Source: Loxodes magnus | Taxonomy: Eukaryota; Ciliophora; Karyorelictea; Loxodida; Loxodidae | Direction of reading: 5' to 3' | Assembly (NCBI GenBank): GCA_946699065.1 | Contig: CAMPDV010000140.1 | Location: forward strand, 372,001 to 436,000 | DNA: 64,000 nucleotides | Shown here: positions 24,491-35,604 of the stretch, in pieces | Numbering within the stretch: the first letter of the stretch is position 1 | Layout: every line of letters begins with the position of its first letter | Position numbers and translations under genes: made by a program | The notes under the pieces: generated by a model | Databases searched by the model: none | What the model saw: only the letters and a program-made list of their open reading frames with translations | What the model was told of the DNA's origin: nothing

Positions 24491-25065
24491 AATAATTAAG
24501 AACGCTACATGCAAGACTATAACTATTCAAAATATTAAAGGATGGTGCATTAATGAAGTACTATACCGCCTAACTCTGCCTAGTAGGAATTCATGACAAA
24601 CTAATGGAGACAAACTGATAGAATAGGTCAGATGACTGATTACTAAGGCTTTAACAAAGCTTTTTAACTTTAGCTTTTAACTTTTTACATGCTTTTTTAA
24701 ATTTTCACATACTAAGGCTAAATTCGATAATAGACAAACTAACATAATAAAAAATTTGAATAAAGTATTGTTTAATACAAAGGAAATAACTGAAACTGAA
24801 TAGCACTTATATAAGACAGTAATATTACTTTCCGTATGTCACCATTCTAGGATTGGCACTGCTTGGAAAAATATCTAATATATGGAAGGAGTTTGAAATA
24901 AGGAAAAAAATTTAGAAGAGATGAAAAAATAAGTCCGCTTCATAATAGCTAAGAAAATATATCATTGCTAGAAAAATGCACCTATGATATGGTAGATTAA
25001 CACAAATAGAAGCAACACTCAGCATCAAGGAGAAGATAATATAAAAGAATTTGAGAATCTAAAAA
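24490..25065 (+). CDS. Coding-like sequence of unknown function
   Basis: Directly downstream of the ORF1-like frame. One stretch gives R-Y-M-Q-D-Y-N-Y-S-K-Y-Q-R-M-V-H-Q-W (about 24492-24660) and, after an A/T-rich gap, E-I-T-E-T-E-Q-H-L-Y-K-T-V-I-L-L-S-V-C-H and Y-H-C-Q-K-N-A-P-M-I-W-Q-I-N (about 24785-25060). Both read as real protein with TAA/TAG as Gln. No family recognised. The position suggests the remainder of the same retroelement, but no reverse-transcriptase motif is visible. Confidence 0.4.
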
Positions 25066-25439
25066 AATAAAAAATAAAAAAACTCATCATTATTTAATGC
25101 TTTGCAATCAATTTAAACATGTATAAAAACAAAAAAATTATTTACCCTGATTAGTCTAATAAATGTAGAGCAACTTTAATCATCTTTTTATTAATATCAT
25201 ATTTAGAAAATTAGAATTACAAAATAGGCGGAATAAATAGTAGAAAAATGAAGTGAAATTTTATTTTAAAATATATAAATTGGAAAATACACTTGAAGAG
25301 GATAATTTTTATAATTCAGAAAAGTAATAAAATTTTACAGCTATATTTGAGATAAAATTTATTGTTTAAGCAATAATTAGATTTTTTAATTAAACTTCGT
25401 TGTTTTTGCTTAAGTATATTATTTAATCATTAATTGTTT

Positions 25440-25725
25440 ATTTTATGGGAGAAAGCATTCTTCGAAATCCAGGTCCACTGGCTAGTCATTTGGACATCTT
25501 TCCCAGGGCTGAGTATTTAATTTTCCCTTTCGGTGCTTACTTCAAAGAGGACGATCATAACTTAATCCACATTCAATCTGCATTTGTTTACAGAGTATCA
25601 CTGGACTTAGTAGTTTATAGAATTGGACGGTGAAGATCAACTTGCTGCAAAGCTGATAATAATTACCATAGATATGGTAATTAATTTTTGGGCAGGTCCT
25701 TACTGTTCTACTTTAAAGCAAAAAA
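25440..25725 (+). ncRNA. Candidate structured RNA, unidentified
   Basis: A GC-richer island in AT-rich DNA. It contains an 18-nt near-perfect hairpin (ttaccatagatatggtaa, about 25662-25682) directly followed by taatttttggg, which resembles an Sm-protein binding site (A-A-U4-6-G-G/A), as in spliceosomal snRNAs. A 62-aa standard-code ORF (25445-25633) lies in the same island, but without TAA/TAG and without any recognisable motif. No U1, U2, U4, U5 or U6 signature fits. Could be an snRNA-like RNA, another repeat family or a short protein gene. Confidence 0.25.
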
Positions 25726-26484
25726 ATTTTATCTTAATTTAACTTAAAATATATTTGATTTAATGCTTTAAAAGATATACACTAAATTTTTATTTCTCTA
25801 AAAAAATGATAAGTAAATCTTAGCTTTTATCAGTAATATTTAATAATTAATTTTGAAAGTTTTTCAAATACTTTAAAACATTCTTATACTGGAACATCTT
25901 TAAAAAAGGATTACTTAAAAAAGAAGGCAAATAATGGTATAAAAATGTGAAAATTTAAGCTTTAAAGTAAATTAGAAAATTTATAGTTTTATTCTAATTA
26001 AAAAAATCTTAAAGGGAAACTAAAAATGATTTTACATCAAACTATAAAAAATTTTAAAGTTATCAATATTTTAGATCTTATTATAGTTAGTCTCATCAAA
26101 TCTTGCTTATTTAAATTATAAAGATTATAGACTAATCTATTTGTAAGATTATTTAATTTTGATGGATACTATAAAATATAAAGACCTTTATATTTCAAAA
26201 AAATGTAAGAGAGGAGTTTATTCGTTTTTGATTAAAAGTTATTTAGATTTATAAATAATTGAGTATAAAACTTTAAATAAAAATGAATATTCATTTATTT
26301 TAAATGTTTGCTTTTTGTTATATTAACCTATAAAATTAACTTATAGCAAAAGCTATATTTTATTTAGCTTATTAGATAATTAAATCTAAACTTCATATCA
26401 ATTTATCTTGAATATTTTATCTCTAAATAACTAAATATGGTTACAAAAGGCAATGGTACAAAGAGCTAAAATATAAGGTATTTT
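25726..26484. other. AT-rich DNA
   Basis: No feature recognised. Confidence 0.4.
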
Positions 26485-26725
26485 TTAGTTAGTGCGTTCT
26501 TTGGATTATTTCGCGAGGCAAATCTGTTTTAATTATACCGAGAAGAGGATGCTGCGATAAGGAATATTGAATCTAATCTTTCGCAATGTTTGCATTGGAT
26601 TGAAGAGTCAATGATGGCTTGGCACTTCTAAAATCTAGGTTGAAAGACAATCCTCGAACATTGCTTCTCTTGAGGATTTTTTGTTTGTATTTACAAACTT
26701 CAGAAAGTCCAAAATCTTGAGCTTT
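26485..26725 (+). ncRNA. Second candidate structured island, unidentified
   Basis: GC-richer block with several short complementary segments (for example attatttcgcgaggc, gcgataagg..tttcgc). Near its 3' end aatcctc pairs with gaggatt and is followed by a T run, resembling the end of a pol III transcript. No known RNA family recognised, no similarity to the SINE-like repeats. Confidence 0.25.
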
Positions 26726-28140
26726 TTAGCCAACTTAGGATTTTTGTAAATTCAAATATATTTTATCTCTAAGAAAAAAGAAAGAATTAAACTACTCATA
26801 TTGAAAACTTTAAATTAAAGGACTAACTTAACAAGAAAACTGATCAAATCTTTAAAATTTTTTTAATTAGAGCTAAATATAAAAAATATCCATTAAAAGG
26901 AACTACAGATAAATATTGAACTGTTTAAGAAAAATTAAATATTTTATGTTGAGAAAGAAAATTTTTTTTCAGATTAAATTTTACTTTATCTATGAACATT
27001 TTTCGAATTTATATACGATTTCAAAATTAAAATAATGATTTAAATTTCCCTTCAATGTCTTTTTACGTTTATTTTCACTAACTTTTGACAAGAGTCTATA
27101 AAAAAATACACAAATATTTAGATTCGTTCTACTACATTTTTTATGACTCTCTATCTAGATTCTTATACTAATAACCTGAATTTTATACAGAAAATAAAAA
27201 CATAAATATAAATTAATAAAATGCATTAAAGGAAATACTTATTACAAATTAATTTATTACTTATAGATAGATAATATATACTACTTAGCATAAAAGCTTT
27301 TCTAATAGTTATATTTTTAATATTTGGTTTTATTGTATTTTAATTTTCCATTAGCACGTAGCTCTGAAATAATGTTATTAAAGATAGTAATATTTTATAT
27401 AGTAGCCTTTTATAGATTTAAGATAAAAAAATGTGGTTTTTTTTATAAGTTTTAAGACTTTCTTCTTTATTTTTCTTTAAAATATTTAAAAGTATTATTT
27501 TACATTTTTAAATGGATTTTTTATTTCAGATTTTTTTACTTTAATCATTGTATAGGTTTTTTAAACTAAGCTAGATTTAAGATTCAAATAATTTATTTAA
27601 AATTTTTTTTAATTTTTTTAGATTTAAGATTTAAAAATTTGGTTTTATAATATTCAAAAGTCAATTTTATTATTTAAATTGCTTTTATTGGGAGTTTATT
27701 TAAAAAATTTTGAGAATTATGCTATTTACAAATTTGTACAAATTTTCACTTTTTTTTAATTTTAGAAATTTCTTATGTATTATTTGCTAATACAGTTTTT
27801 ATTAAGATTATATTATACAAATCATAAAATGACTTGTCTTATTTGTTCTAACTAAAAAGTTTGATTAATAAAGTTTCTGAAAATTTTTTTTTCTAAAATT
27901 CATTTTTCGAATACATTCAGTACTTTTTAATTTTATCTAATTTTTATATCTTTTCATAGTGATTATTTAAAGGAGTAAGATTGACTATTTTGTGATATTT
28001 TCTTTTTTTCTATTTAAGTTCCAAATTATTTTAAACAGATGGTAAAATTTTATCTTTTTCAATTTTAACTTAATTAACCAATCTAACCGTAAAGAAATTT
28101 CCGACTTCAGAAAAGGTTTCTTTCCTGTTCTGAAAAAGCA
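26726..28140. other. AT-rich, T-rich DNA
   Basis: About 1.4 kb of T-rich low-complexity sequence with long T runs. I see no gene, repeat or structured RNA. Confidence 0.4.
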
Positions 28141-28145
28141 ATAAT

Positions 28146-28965
28146 CCGGAGTAGTGTAAAGCTATGAAGAGATGAAATAGTTACTAAAAACAACCCACAC
28201 AAAAACATGTTCTTCTTCGAAGGAGAAATCACGAAAACAGCTGAAGTCTACCTTAAATCAGGATGTTTCCGATTTTACTCTTCCGGCCAAATGATCATGG
28301 AGGAGCTCATCAAAATGGTCTTAAAACTCCAGGAAGAGGTTAAGAAACTCCGTAAAAAGAGTGAGAGGTTTGTTGAACAGATCTAGCACAGGTTGCAATT
28401 GACTTTAGATTTCATGATGCCAAACCAAGCGAGAAAATTAGATGCCCTTTGGAAATATTAAAGAGAATAAATTATTCAGACGAACTCCCAAGTTAAGAAA
28501 ATTAAAAAGTAAAATTGTCAGATTGAAAACACTATGCTGATCTAGAAGAACTTCTAACGCCAGCAAAATTATCCGAACAAATGAAAATTAATGAAAAAAT
28601 GGTAATAGAAAAATCCCTTTAGCAATGAAAAAAAAACAGATAGTAAAGAATGCAAGAATCAACGACATTTATGGAAGAATTGCTAAAAGATCAAAAAAAT
28701 TAAAGAACAGTCTTGGAGAAACAAATTTAATATCAGTTAAGAATAAAAAAGAATAAGATATGATGTAGGGAAAATAGAACAGTTTACAGAATGAAACAGA
28801 ATCTAAAACTGGAAGAACTTTTAGATGTAACAAGAGTAAACTATGATAAGAGAAGGAGGATTCGATGGGCAAGAAACTTGAGTTATAGAGCTTGTTAAAA
28901 ACTAGGTCCCTCAAATTTTTAAACTTTTACTTAAGCAGTAGTCTGACAGACACTGCCAAAATTTT
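28146..28965 (+). mobile_element. LINE ORF1 relic with a broken zinc knuckle
   Basis: From an ATG at 28207 the frame gives M-F-F-F-E-G-E-I-T-K-T, then S-S-G-Q-M-I-M-E-E-L-I-K-M-V-L-K-L-Q, which aligns with S-G-Q-M-S-M-E-Q-L-I-K-V-V-L-N-L of the ORF1 at 6325-7245. The coiled coil continues through D-A-L-W-K-Y-Q-R-E. Around 28640-28690 comes E-C-K-N-Q-R-H-L-W-K-N-C, a CCHC knuckle whose first Cys is Ser (S-x2-C-x4-H-x4-C). A Lys/Glu-rich tail follows to about 28950. Codon composition is GC-richer than neighbouring DNA at the 5' end, suggesting relatively recent insertion of that part. A standard-code ORF on the opposite strand at 28669-28914 is a shadow. Confidence 0.65.
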
Positions 28966-29539
28966 TATTCAATCAATTCAATCAATTTAATTAATCTAAT
29001 CACTTAAATTTAAAATATTCGACTAATTTTATATTTTAGCTAAGATTTTTCAACATATATTTTCTTCTAGTCCTAAAAAAATTTAAAATTTATTCCGTTC
29101 CATAAATCTTTGGTAGTGAAAATCGCTAAGTAAAAAAGAGATTTCTCAATTTTTCAAAAAAATCAAAAAAAGGCTTTAAAACTTTTTTAAAAGAAAGGAA
29201 AAAATTAATATAAAATTAATAAGAAAAAAAAATGTTCATAATTTTTTCCCGAAATTAATTTCTCCTGTAAAACGATGAGTAAAGTAAGTTTTTGTTTTTC
29301 AAGAAAAAATTTTCAAGTATATGAAAAAAAGGCTTTAAAAAACGACAAAAAATAATAAAATATAAACGAAGCTATATTTTTTCAAAATTTTTTCCATTAA
29401 ATTAAAAAAATAACTTAAAAAAGTTTTAAATTTGAAAAAATCTTATATAATATAAAATACTTACTTAGATTTAACTATTTTTAATACTAAATTCTTATAT
29501 CATAAAATTTAACTAGTCTTAATAAGCTCTTGAATATTC
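28966..29539. other. AT-rich DNA
   Basis: 3' flank of the WD40 gene; A/T-rich with no feature recognised. Confidence 0.4.
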
Positions 29540-30603
29540 TCAGATTGAGATTCTCCATTTTCTAACAGTATTATCAGAAGCTCCAGATATTAACCATTTA
29601 TTATCTTTACTCAATACTATAGAATGGATTTCTTATGTATGCCCTTAAAGAATCTATATACATTCACTTGTATTAAAGTTCCATATCTTGATTGTACTAT
29701 CGTAAGATCCAGAAAATATAACACTTGAATCAGTACTAAGCTGAATTCTTGATACAAAATTAGTGTGACCTTGGAGAGTTCGAATACATTATTTAGTAGA
29801 CAATTCCCATATTTTAATTGATCTGTCACCCGAGCCTGATATTATAAATTTATTATCCAGTGATATGATTACTGATTCAATTTAGCCTGAATGACCTGAG
29901 ATAGTTTGAATAAGCTGACCAGTGTGAAAATCCCAGATATTTATCGTTTTATCTTCAGATGCTGATATAATTCATTTCTGGTCACTTGCTATTGCTACCG
30001 AGAAAACTGCTTACTTATGTCCAGTCAAAGTTTTTAGGAGAGTATCAGTCTGGAAATTCCAGATTTTTATCGTTTTATCATTGCTTCCCGATACAATTCA
30101 TTTCTGGTCACTTGTGATTGCTACAGAGTTAACTCAATTCGTATGTCCAGTCAAAGTTCTTGTAAGAGTTGAAGTGTAGAAATCCCAGATCTTTATCGTT
30201 TTATCAGAACCTCCCGATACAATTCATTTCTGATCACTTGTGATTGCAATCGAGATAACGTAATCAGTATGTCCAATCAAAGTTCTCATACAGCTTCCAG
30301 TCTGGAAATCCCAGATCTTTATCGTTCCATCTCCACTTCCCGATACAATTCATTTCTGGTCACTTGTAATTGCTACCGATAAAACACATTCCATATGTCC
30401 AGTCATGATTTAGTCTAAAATATTAAAGATTTACCTTGAGATTAATCGTAATTGATTTTTCTTACAAACTTTTAGAAACTCAAGTTGGGTAAGATTTCAT
30501 ATTTAAATACAAGAAGAGATATTCTTCCAAGGGAATCGTTTCTTTATCTTAAGAGTTTTCGTATAAAAATACTTTTAGTAAATTGTATTTCTTTATTTTC
30601 CAT
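29540..30603 (-). CDS. Seven-blade WD40 protein, 347 aa, one 20-nt intron
   Basis: ATG at 30603, TGA at 29540-29542. A GT..AG intron of exactly 20 nt (30415-30434) joins the N-terminal exon to the propeller, after which 348 codons fit exactly. Residues 1-65 are basic and contain G-R-I-S-L-L-V-F-K-Y-E-I-L-P-N-L-S, the motif shared with the SPRY gene. Then seven WD40 blades with G-H...V..[IV]A....W.[IV]SG..D.T[IV][KN]IW[DN]. TGA codes the structural Trp in each D-Q-K-W-I and one G-H-T-N-W. Four consecutive blades are nearly identical in DNA (about 126-nt units, each with 'atttctggtcacttg' on the plus strand), so the array expanded recently or is homogenised. WD40 propellers are protein scaffolds; with the N-terminal adaptor-like motif this could be a substrate receptor of a ubiquitin ligase (inference). 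Confidence 0.88.
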
Positions 30604-30897
30604 TTTCTATTTTTAACTCCCTTTAATAATTACTTAATTAAAATAACTCATCTTACGAAAATAATTTTCCTGACTTAATTTCAATACAATTAAATACTTA
30701 AACTACTTATTTATTAAGTATACTAAAAAGTACCTTATTTCCAAAACCTTTATTTTAATTATATTTTTGCCTTAAATCTTTGTGATATAGAATTTATTTA
30801 AAATAATCTAGTATAAATAAGCTTTACAATTTTAATTACTTTTATCTTTTTACTTCTAAATAAAAGGATAAATTATTATATTTTTTAAAACCGCCAT

Positions 30898-31395
30898 AGT
30901 TATTCAAAGGTGAGCAACAAGGTCATCTTCATCAGAGGTTGGGGAAGTTAAGTACCCATAATCGACTTTATGTCTTCCTCTGCTTTGGTTTGGCCTCGAG
31001 ACATAAGATTCTTAGACCTTCGGCACTGGTTTAGTTTGGATTTAATTCTGGAACGAAAAAGAAATAATATTGCAAGCTTCATCAGAGGTGAGGAATTTAA
31101 GTACCCATAATTGACACATGTCGTCCTCTGCTTAGGTGATGCAATGAGACACAATCCTGCCATGTCCTTGGACCTCCAGCAAGTATTAAAGATTACGAGT
31201 ATTCTTAAATTATATCAGTATTGAACATTTTTATCAGTACTGAATAATTATACCAGTATTAAGGTTATCAGTATCTGATAATTTTATGAGTAACAAACAT
31301 TCTTGTCAGTATGAAACATTTTTTAAAGAGCTGCGCACCAACGAGAGTGCTACGCGCTCTACAATCAAATTTATTTATTTATATCATAAGCTTTA
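30898..31395 (+). mobile_element. SINE-like repeat, family C, internally duplicated
   Basis: Contains the family C core twice ('tcatcagaggttggggaag..gtacccataat' at about 30930 and 31080), a linker with several 'tatcagta' repeats (31205-31310), and the common 3' stem-loop at 31327-31360 followed by a TTTA tail. It thus connects the family C body with the stem-loop of families A and B. A standard-code ORF on the minus strand here is a shadow. Confidence 0.6.
31327..31360 (+). repeat. Common 3' stem-loop (family C)
   Basis: agagctgcgcacc...gctacgcgctct, the inner left arm having A where family A has G, opposite a U. Confidence 0.6.
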
Positions 31396-31949
31396 TCAAA
31401 AGATTATATCCTTATTATAATAACTTTGCTATGTATTTATTAATTATAATTTATTTGTGTTTTAAATCAAAAAGTTCTTAATAAGAAAGCCTTTATTTCT
31501 TGATAGACAGTTTTAAATGATAAAAAAAATAAGGCATTAAAATTAATTTGGAAAATGCTATTTAAATTATGGTTTTTACTTGCTCTTAATCAAACATATG
31601 AGTTATTTAAGTTTTGATCATTAAAAAAAATAAAGTAAAGTTAGTTTCTTAGTATTTAGTTTAAACTAAAAAGCGTGTATGAAGAAAATAAAATCAAATT
31701 GTTTGATATAAAGTATTTAACTTTGTAATTAAAAGACAAAATCGTTTAATTTTCCAATTTCTTATTACTATTTCATTCAAATTTTTTATTTGAAAAGGTT
31801 CTTATTTAAAATAATAATTTATAATAGTTATTTCTTACTTATATTTCATGCTTGTTCTAAGCCAAATTGGTTATATTAATTAGTAAATTAAAAAATTTTA
31901 AACTATAATTGTTTTTTGATATCGATAACTGCAAGAATTGCTTCCTGCA

Positions 31950-33190
31950 ATTATAGAAATTAGTAATTGTTTTTAATGCTTTTTATTATAATCTCGATTC
32001 ATCAATTTTTAATTACTCTTGTTCTAATCTCATCTTCTATTTCTTCCATTTTTGCTTTTTCCATTTCTAATAATTCTAGTTTTCTTGACATAGTTTTCTT
32101 GTGAAATATTTTTATTTATAAATCTTAATATCTCAAATAAGACTTCGGAAAGGAGTTTATAAATCCTTAATTGTAGAATAAAAGGCGACTTAAGTCGTAA
32201 TTCCCAATTTTTTACGATAGTCATTCTCTTTTATTAGAATAGTATGTACATTTAAAAATATGTCCGAATGTATCATACTCTTCACACATACATAGGGATT
32301 ATAAAGAGGATAATGACGATCTTAAAGATCTATTCAAAAATTATAGGGTTGGGTTCTAAGTTTATATATACTGGTAATTTCTTGTCTAAATTATTTGTTC
32401 AACTTAGTGTAGGTAATTACTGGAAATTGGTTAAGATTACTAAACTGCGCAGTATACATTTTAGCTGTTTTCGTTCTCTTAAACTTTTGAGTAGCTGTAT
32501 TATAGAAATATTTATTGTATCTTGTCTCTCATATATTTAGTTAAGGTTTTTTAATTTGTACTATTCTTGGAATTCTATAGATCGATACTATTGAGGTCTG
32601 ATAATTGCTAAACTTGATAATAGTATTGAAATCCTTTTTCCCGTTGGTAATGAAAAGAGAGCTTATTGTCGATCTTGGAAAATAAATGCTTTCTTATCTC
32701 ATTTTATAATAGAATTTAAGAACTTTATTGCCATAATGTGCTTAAAAGTTAGCCAGTTTAAATCTATATAACATGATCTGTTAAAAGTTGAAATTGCTGC
32801 TTAAAATGCTTCTCTTAAAATAATTCTCATGCTTGACTCAATTCTATTCAAAACTCCAGTTATTCCTTTTTGAATACGATGGTACTAGTTCTCCTCCATA
32901 TTCTGCTTTAGGTAGTGTAAAAAGTCTGCATAAAGTTTTAAAATGTCAAGGAGTCACATTCTTATATCTAATTAGTTAAAAACCAGCTTTTTCATTGTAG
33001 CTAAATACATGAGCACTATTTCTCTATTATTCAGAAAGGAGTGAATAGTTATTATCAAATATTATCCACCATATTTCAGAAGTTCACCTTTTATTCCATC
33101 CAGACCAACTATTTTTCATTCGGAATTTCTTTTATAATTTCTTATATTTCTTGTATGGTAAAAAGATAAAGTCCTTATAAATAGCATTGG
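31950..33190 (-). mobile_element. LINE ORF2 relic: RT start, thumb and C-terminal zinc motif
   Basis: The minus strand encodes V-G-L-D-G-I-K-G-E-L-L-K-Y-G-G, the first conserved block of non-LTR reverse transcriptases (A-x-G-x-D-G-I..E-x-L-K). It is followed by thumb-like sequence (K-G-I-T-G-V-L-N-R-I-E-S-S; L-P-T-G-K-R-I-S) and, at about 32240-32290, M-C-E-E-Y-D-T-F-G-H-I-F-K-C, the C-x..D-T-x-x-H-x4-C zinc motif at the end of many LINE ORF2 proteins. The catalytic blocks (Y/F-A-D-D) between are missing and the blocks lie in different frames, so the copy is internally deleted and dead. No endonuclease region recognised upstream. Standard-code ORFs at 32030-32224 and 32268-32540 are parts or shadows of this relic. 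Confidence 0.65.
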
Positions 33191-33199
33191 AAAGTATCG

Positions 33200-33760
33200 A
33201 TAATATTATTAAGTTTTTAATACTTCTTAACTACTACTTGAAAGAGTACTTCGTATAGTCATACATGCTAATTTTTATCGGTAGTTTTAGCAGGATTTAG
33301 AAATAACTCGAATCAGGAAGTTACGATAAAACTATAAAGATATTGTACTTTCTTAGTGGGATTTGTAAGAGTACTTTGAAGGGACATACGAATAAAGTTA
33401 GATCAGTAGCTGTAGAAAGTGATTAGAAATGAATCGCTTTGAAAGTGAAGATAAAATTACTAAAGTCTAAGATTTTAAAACTACTAGCTGAAGAATATTT
33501 TATAGGGTCATACGAGTACAGTTTGCTCAGTAAATGTTTCAAATGACCAAGATTGAATTTTCTTTAGAAGGAGATAAAATTACAAAGTTATGGAGTTTTA
33601 TGACTATTTTTCGTTTACATACTTTTAAGGTTCATGTACATCCTACCTATTCGTTAGAATTTCATCTGATTATAGAAAGATAATATCAAAAGGTTAATTG
33701 GTGGACTAGGAAAATAGAACATCTAAAGGTTATTACATTCGAGAAATACAAATTAATAGG
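33200..33760 (+). pseudogene. WD40 pseudogene
   Basis: Plus-strand fragments of WD40 blades in several frames: G-S-Y-D-K-T-I-K-I, G-H-T-N-K-V-R-S-V-A-V-E-S-D-Q-K-W-I, E-S-E-D-K-I-T-K-V, then T-S-T-V-C-S-V-N-V-S-N-D-Q-D-W-I. At least two frameshifts interrupt the array and G-S-x-D positions are lost. The blades resemble those of the intact gene at 29540-30603, so this may be a decayed relative. It lies next to a LINE relic. Confidence 0.6.
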
Positions 33761-34192
33761 CAAGTATATTTAAAATAATACCAATAAATAATAGGATTGG
33801 AATGAAATATACAGATATAATGGACCGAGACTGAAGAGTATTAGCATGAATAATATTTAAATAAATAAGGAAGATAAAATGAGATACATAATGAGAGCAA
33901 GATAAAAAGTCTTAAGTAAAGGTATTCATAAAGAAATTAATTTGATCATTTTAAATATAAATAAGATTTAAATAATTAAAATTATTAAAGAAAAATATTT
34001 GAAAGATAATTAATAAATAACTTTTAACTAAAAAGTATCAAGAAATTCAAAACTCTAAAAGTTTTGTCAGCAAATTGTATTTTATTTTGAAAAAAATTGA
34101 AGCAAAAATAATTAAAAAGTGAAAAATATAAAAATTGATTATAAAGATGAAAAAGGTAAAAATATAATTGCTGATAAGAAAAAAAATATAAA

Positions 34193-34615
34193 TATGGATA
34201 TCAGCTGCGGTCAGAAGGTTTAGTAGGTAATCTGTTGTAGTGCATATTACAATGCGAGTAATCTTGCACTCGATAACACCACCAGGAAGGGTGGAAAAAC
34301 TCAAAAGAGACAAGCTTAACTTGCCTGAGAGTTCTTGCTAGAATTATGAAAATTTGACTGACAGGCCTACTAATAACTTAACTAGTAATTCTTATTTGGA
34401 CCTTATTCAAGAAAACTGAAGCATTTAGTTCAAGATCGAGAATAATCTTTAATAAGCAGATTTTCCATTTGGAGAAGTTGACATGACTCATTGGACGACT
34501 AGAACGACAACAAGAAGTATGAGAACACTTTTTTAATATTAACATTAATAATGAAAAGAGCTGCGTGCCAACGAGGTTCTACAGACTCTATAATGATATT
34601 AATTTATTAAATATT
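34193..34615 (+). mobile_element. SINE-like repeat, family A, copy 2
   Basis: Aligns with 19346-19760 and 41595-42015, including the start (ctgcggtcag..ttagtaggtaatct), the 'cttattcaagaaaactgaagcatt' block and the 3' stem-loop with tail. More diverged than the other two copies. The standard-code minus ORF across its 5' end is spurious. Confidence 0.7.
34557..34589 (+). repeat. Common 3' stem-loop (family A copy 2)
   Basis: agagctgcgtgcc..ggttct..gactct; outer stem agag/ctct kept. Confidence 0.55.
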
Positions 34616-34743
34616 CTAAATATATGTTCTTTAATAAACCTATATAATTTTGTCCTTTATTATATGATTGATTATTATTAAACATCTTAGCATTATAAAT
34701 ACTTTTAAATTGTCTTTTTCATAAAAACTCTTTATTTATAAAA

Positions 34744-35400
34744 ATGGATTAATCTTCTTCTAAAGAAAATAACTAAAAAGACTTAAACATGAACTTTTAA
34801 AAGGAGATATAGCAGATATTCTCTGAGAATCAAACCCTAAAAACTTAAGACATTAAATTAAATGAAAAAACAAAATTTTGATAAAAATCGTGGTGAAGAT
34901 ACAACAAGAAAATCATTAATTAAAAAGGAAATTAGAAGCAATAGGAAACGTAAAAAGTAACAAGCATTTAAAACAAGTAGGTGAGATTCAACCAATTTAT
35001 CTTTTATACTTAATCAGAAATCCAATTATACCAAAGTAATGGAGACCTTTGTATATTGAGAAAGAGCAAAAATCTGTTAAAAACTATTGTTGGAAAAATG
35101 TATCAAATATTAGTACTGCTAAAAGGAAAAGACACCAAGTAAGACAATTTTACTACTTGACAAAGCTTAAAAGATAGAGAAGAAAATCTTAGGAATAAAC
35201 TGAGCCGAATATATTACTTTCAAGAAGAAAAATTTATAGAAGAAGATTGATTATCAGAGCAAATTGAAGATGAACTGAAGAGGAAGAATTTAGCAAATAG
35301 TTATCAACAATTCTGAAGCAGTAAGGAAGATTTTATAGACACTAAAACAAATAGATTTAACTTAATTCGTGATGATCCTATTAAAGGAGAAATTATGTAA
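34744..35400 (+). mobile_element. ORF1-like coiled-coil protein or relic
   Basis: From ATG at 34744 the frame starts M-D-Q-S-S-S-K-E-N-N-Q-K-D-L. In another frame follows L-I-K-I-V-V-K-I-Q-Q-E-N-H-Q-L-K-R-K-L-E, close in pattern to the ORF1 signature L-I-K-V-V-L-N-L-Q-E-E-V-K-R-L-K. Then a basic tail (W-R-W-T-E-E-E-E-F) to about 35350. The frame change could be a short intron or decay. I lean to a retrotransposon ORF1 but a host gene is possible. It ends head-on against the 3' end of the TRIM-like gene, about 200 nt away. Confidence 0.4.
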
Positions 35401-35604
35401 ATCTATTGCTATTATCTATATTTTAATATAAATATTTTAATACTCATATTTATAATTATAGATATATACTTTAAACTCACTTTTATATAAACCCTTTGTA
35501 AATATACTTTAATTTGCATCACTTATTACTTAAATATCTATTTTTATGGCTTGCTATTAACTCATACTTAATATTTTATAATATTTAATTTTTTTAATTC
35601 ATTT

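Noticed and set aside
25500-25530. 'tttcccagggc' resembling part of U1 snRNA
   Set aside because: The U1 5' end and stem-loop II loop sequence are absent; a single 11-nt match is not enough.
29617-29829. 70-aa minus ORF ending at a TAA-type stop
   Set aside because: Out of frame relative to the WD40 propeller that covers the same bases.
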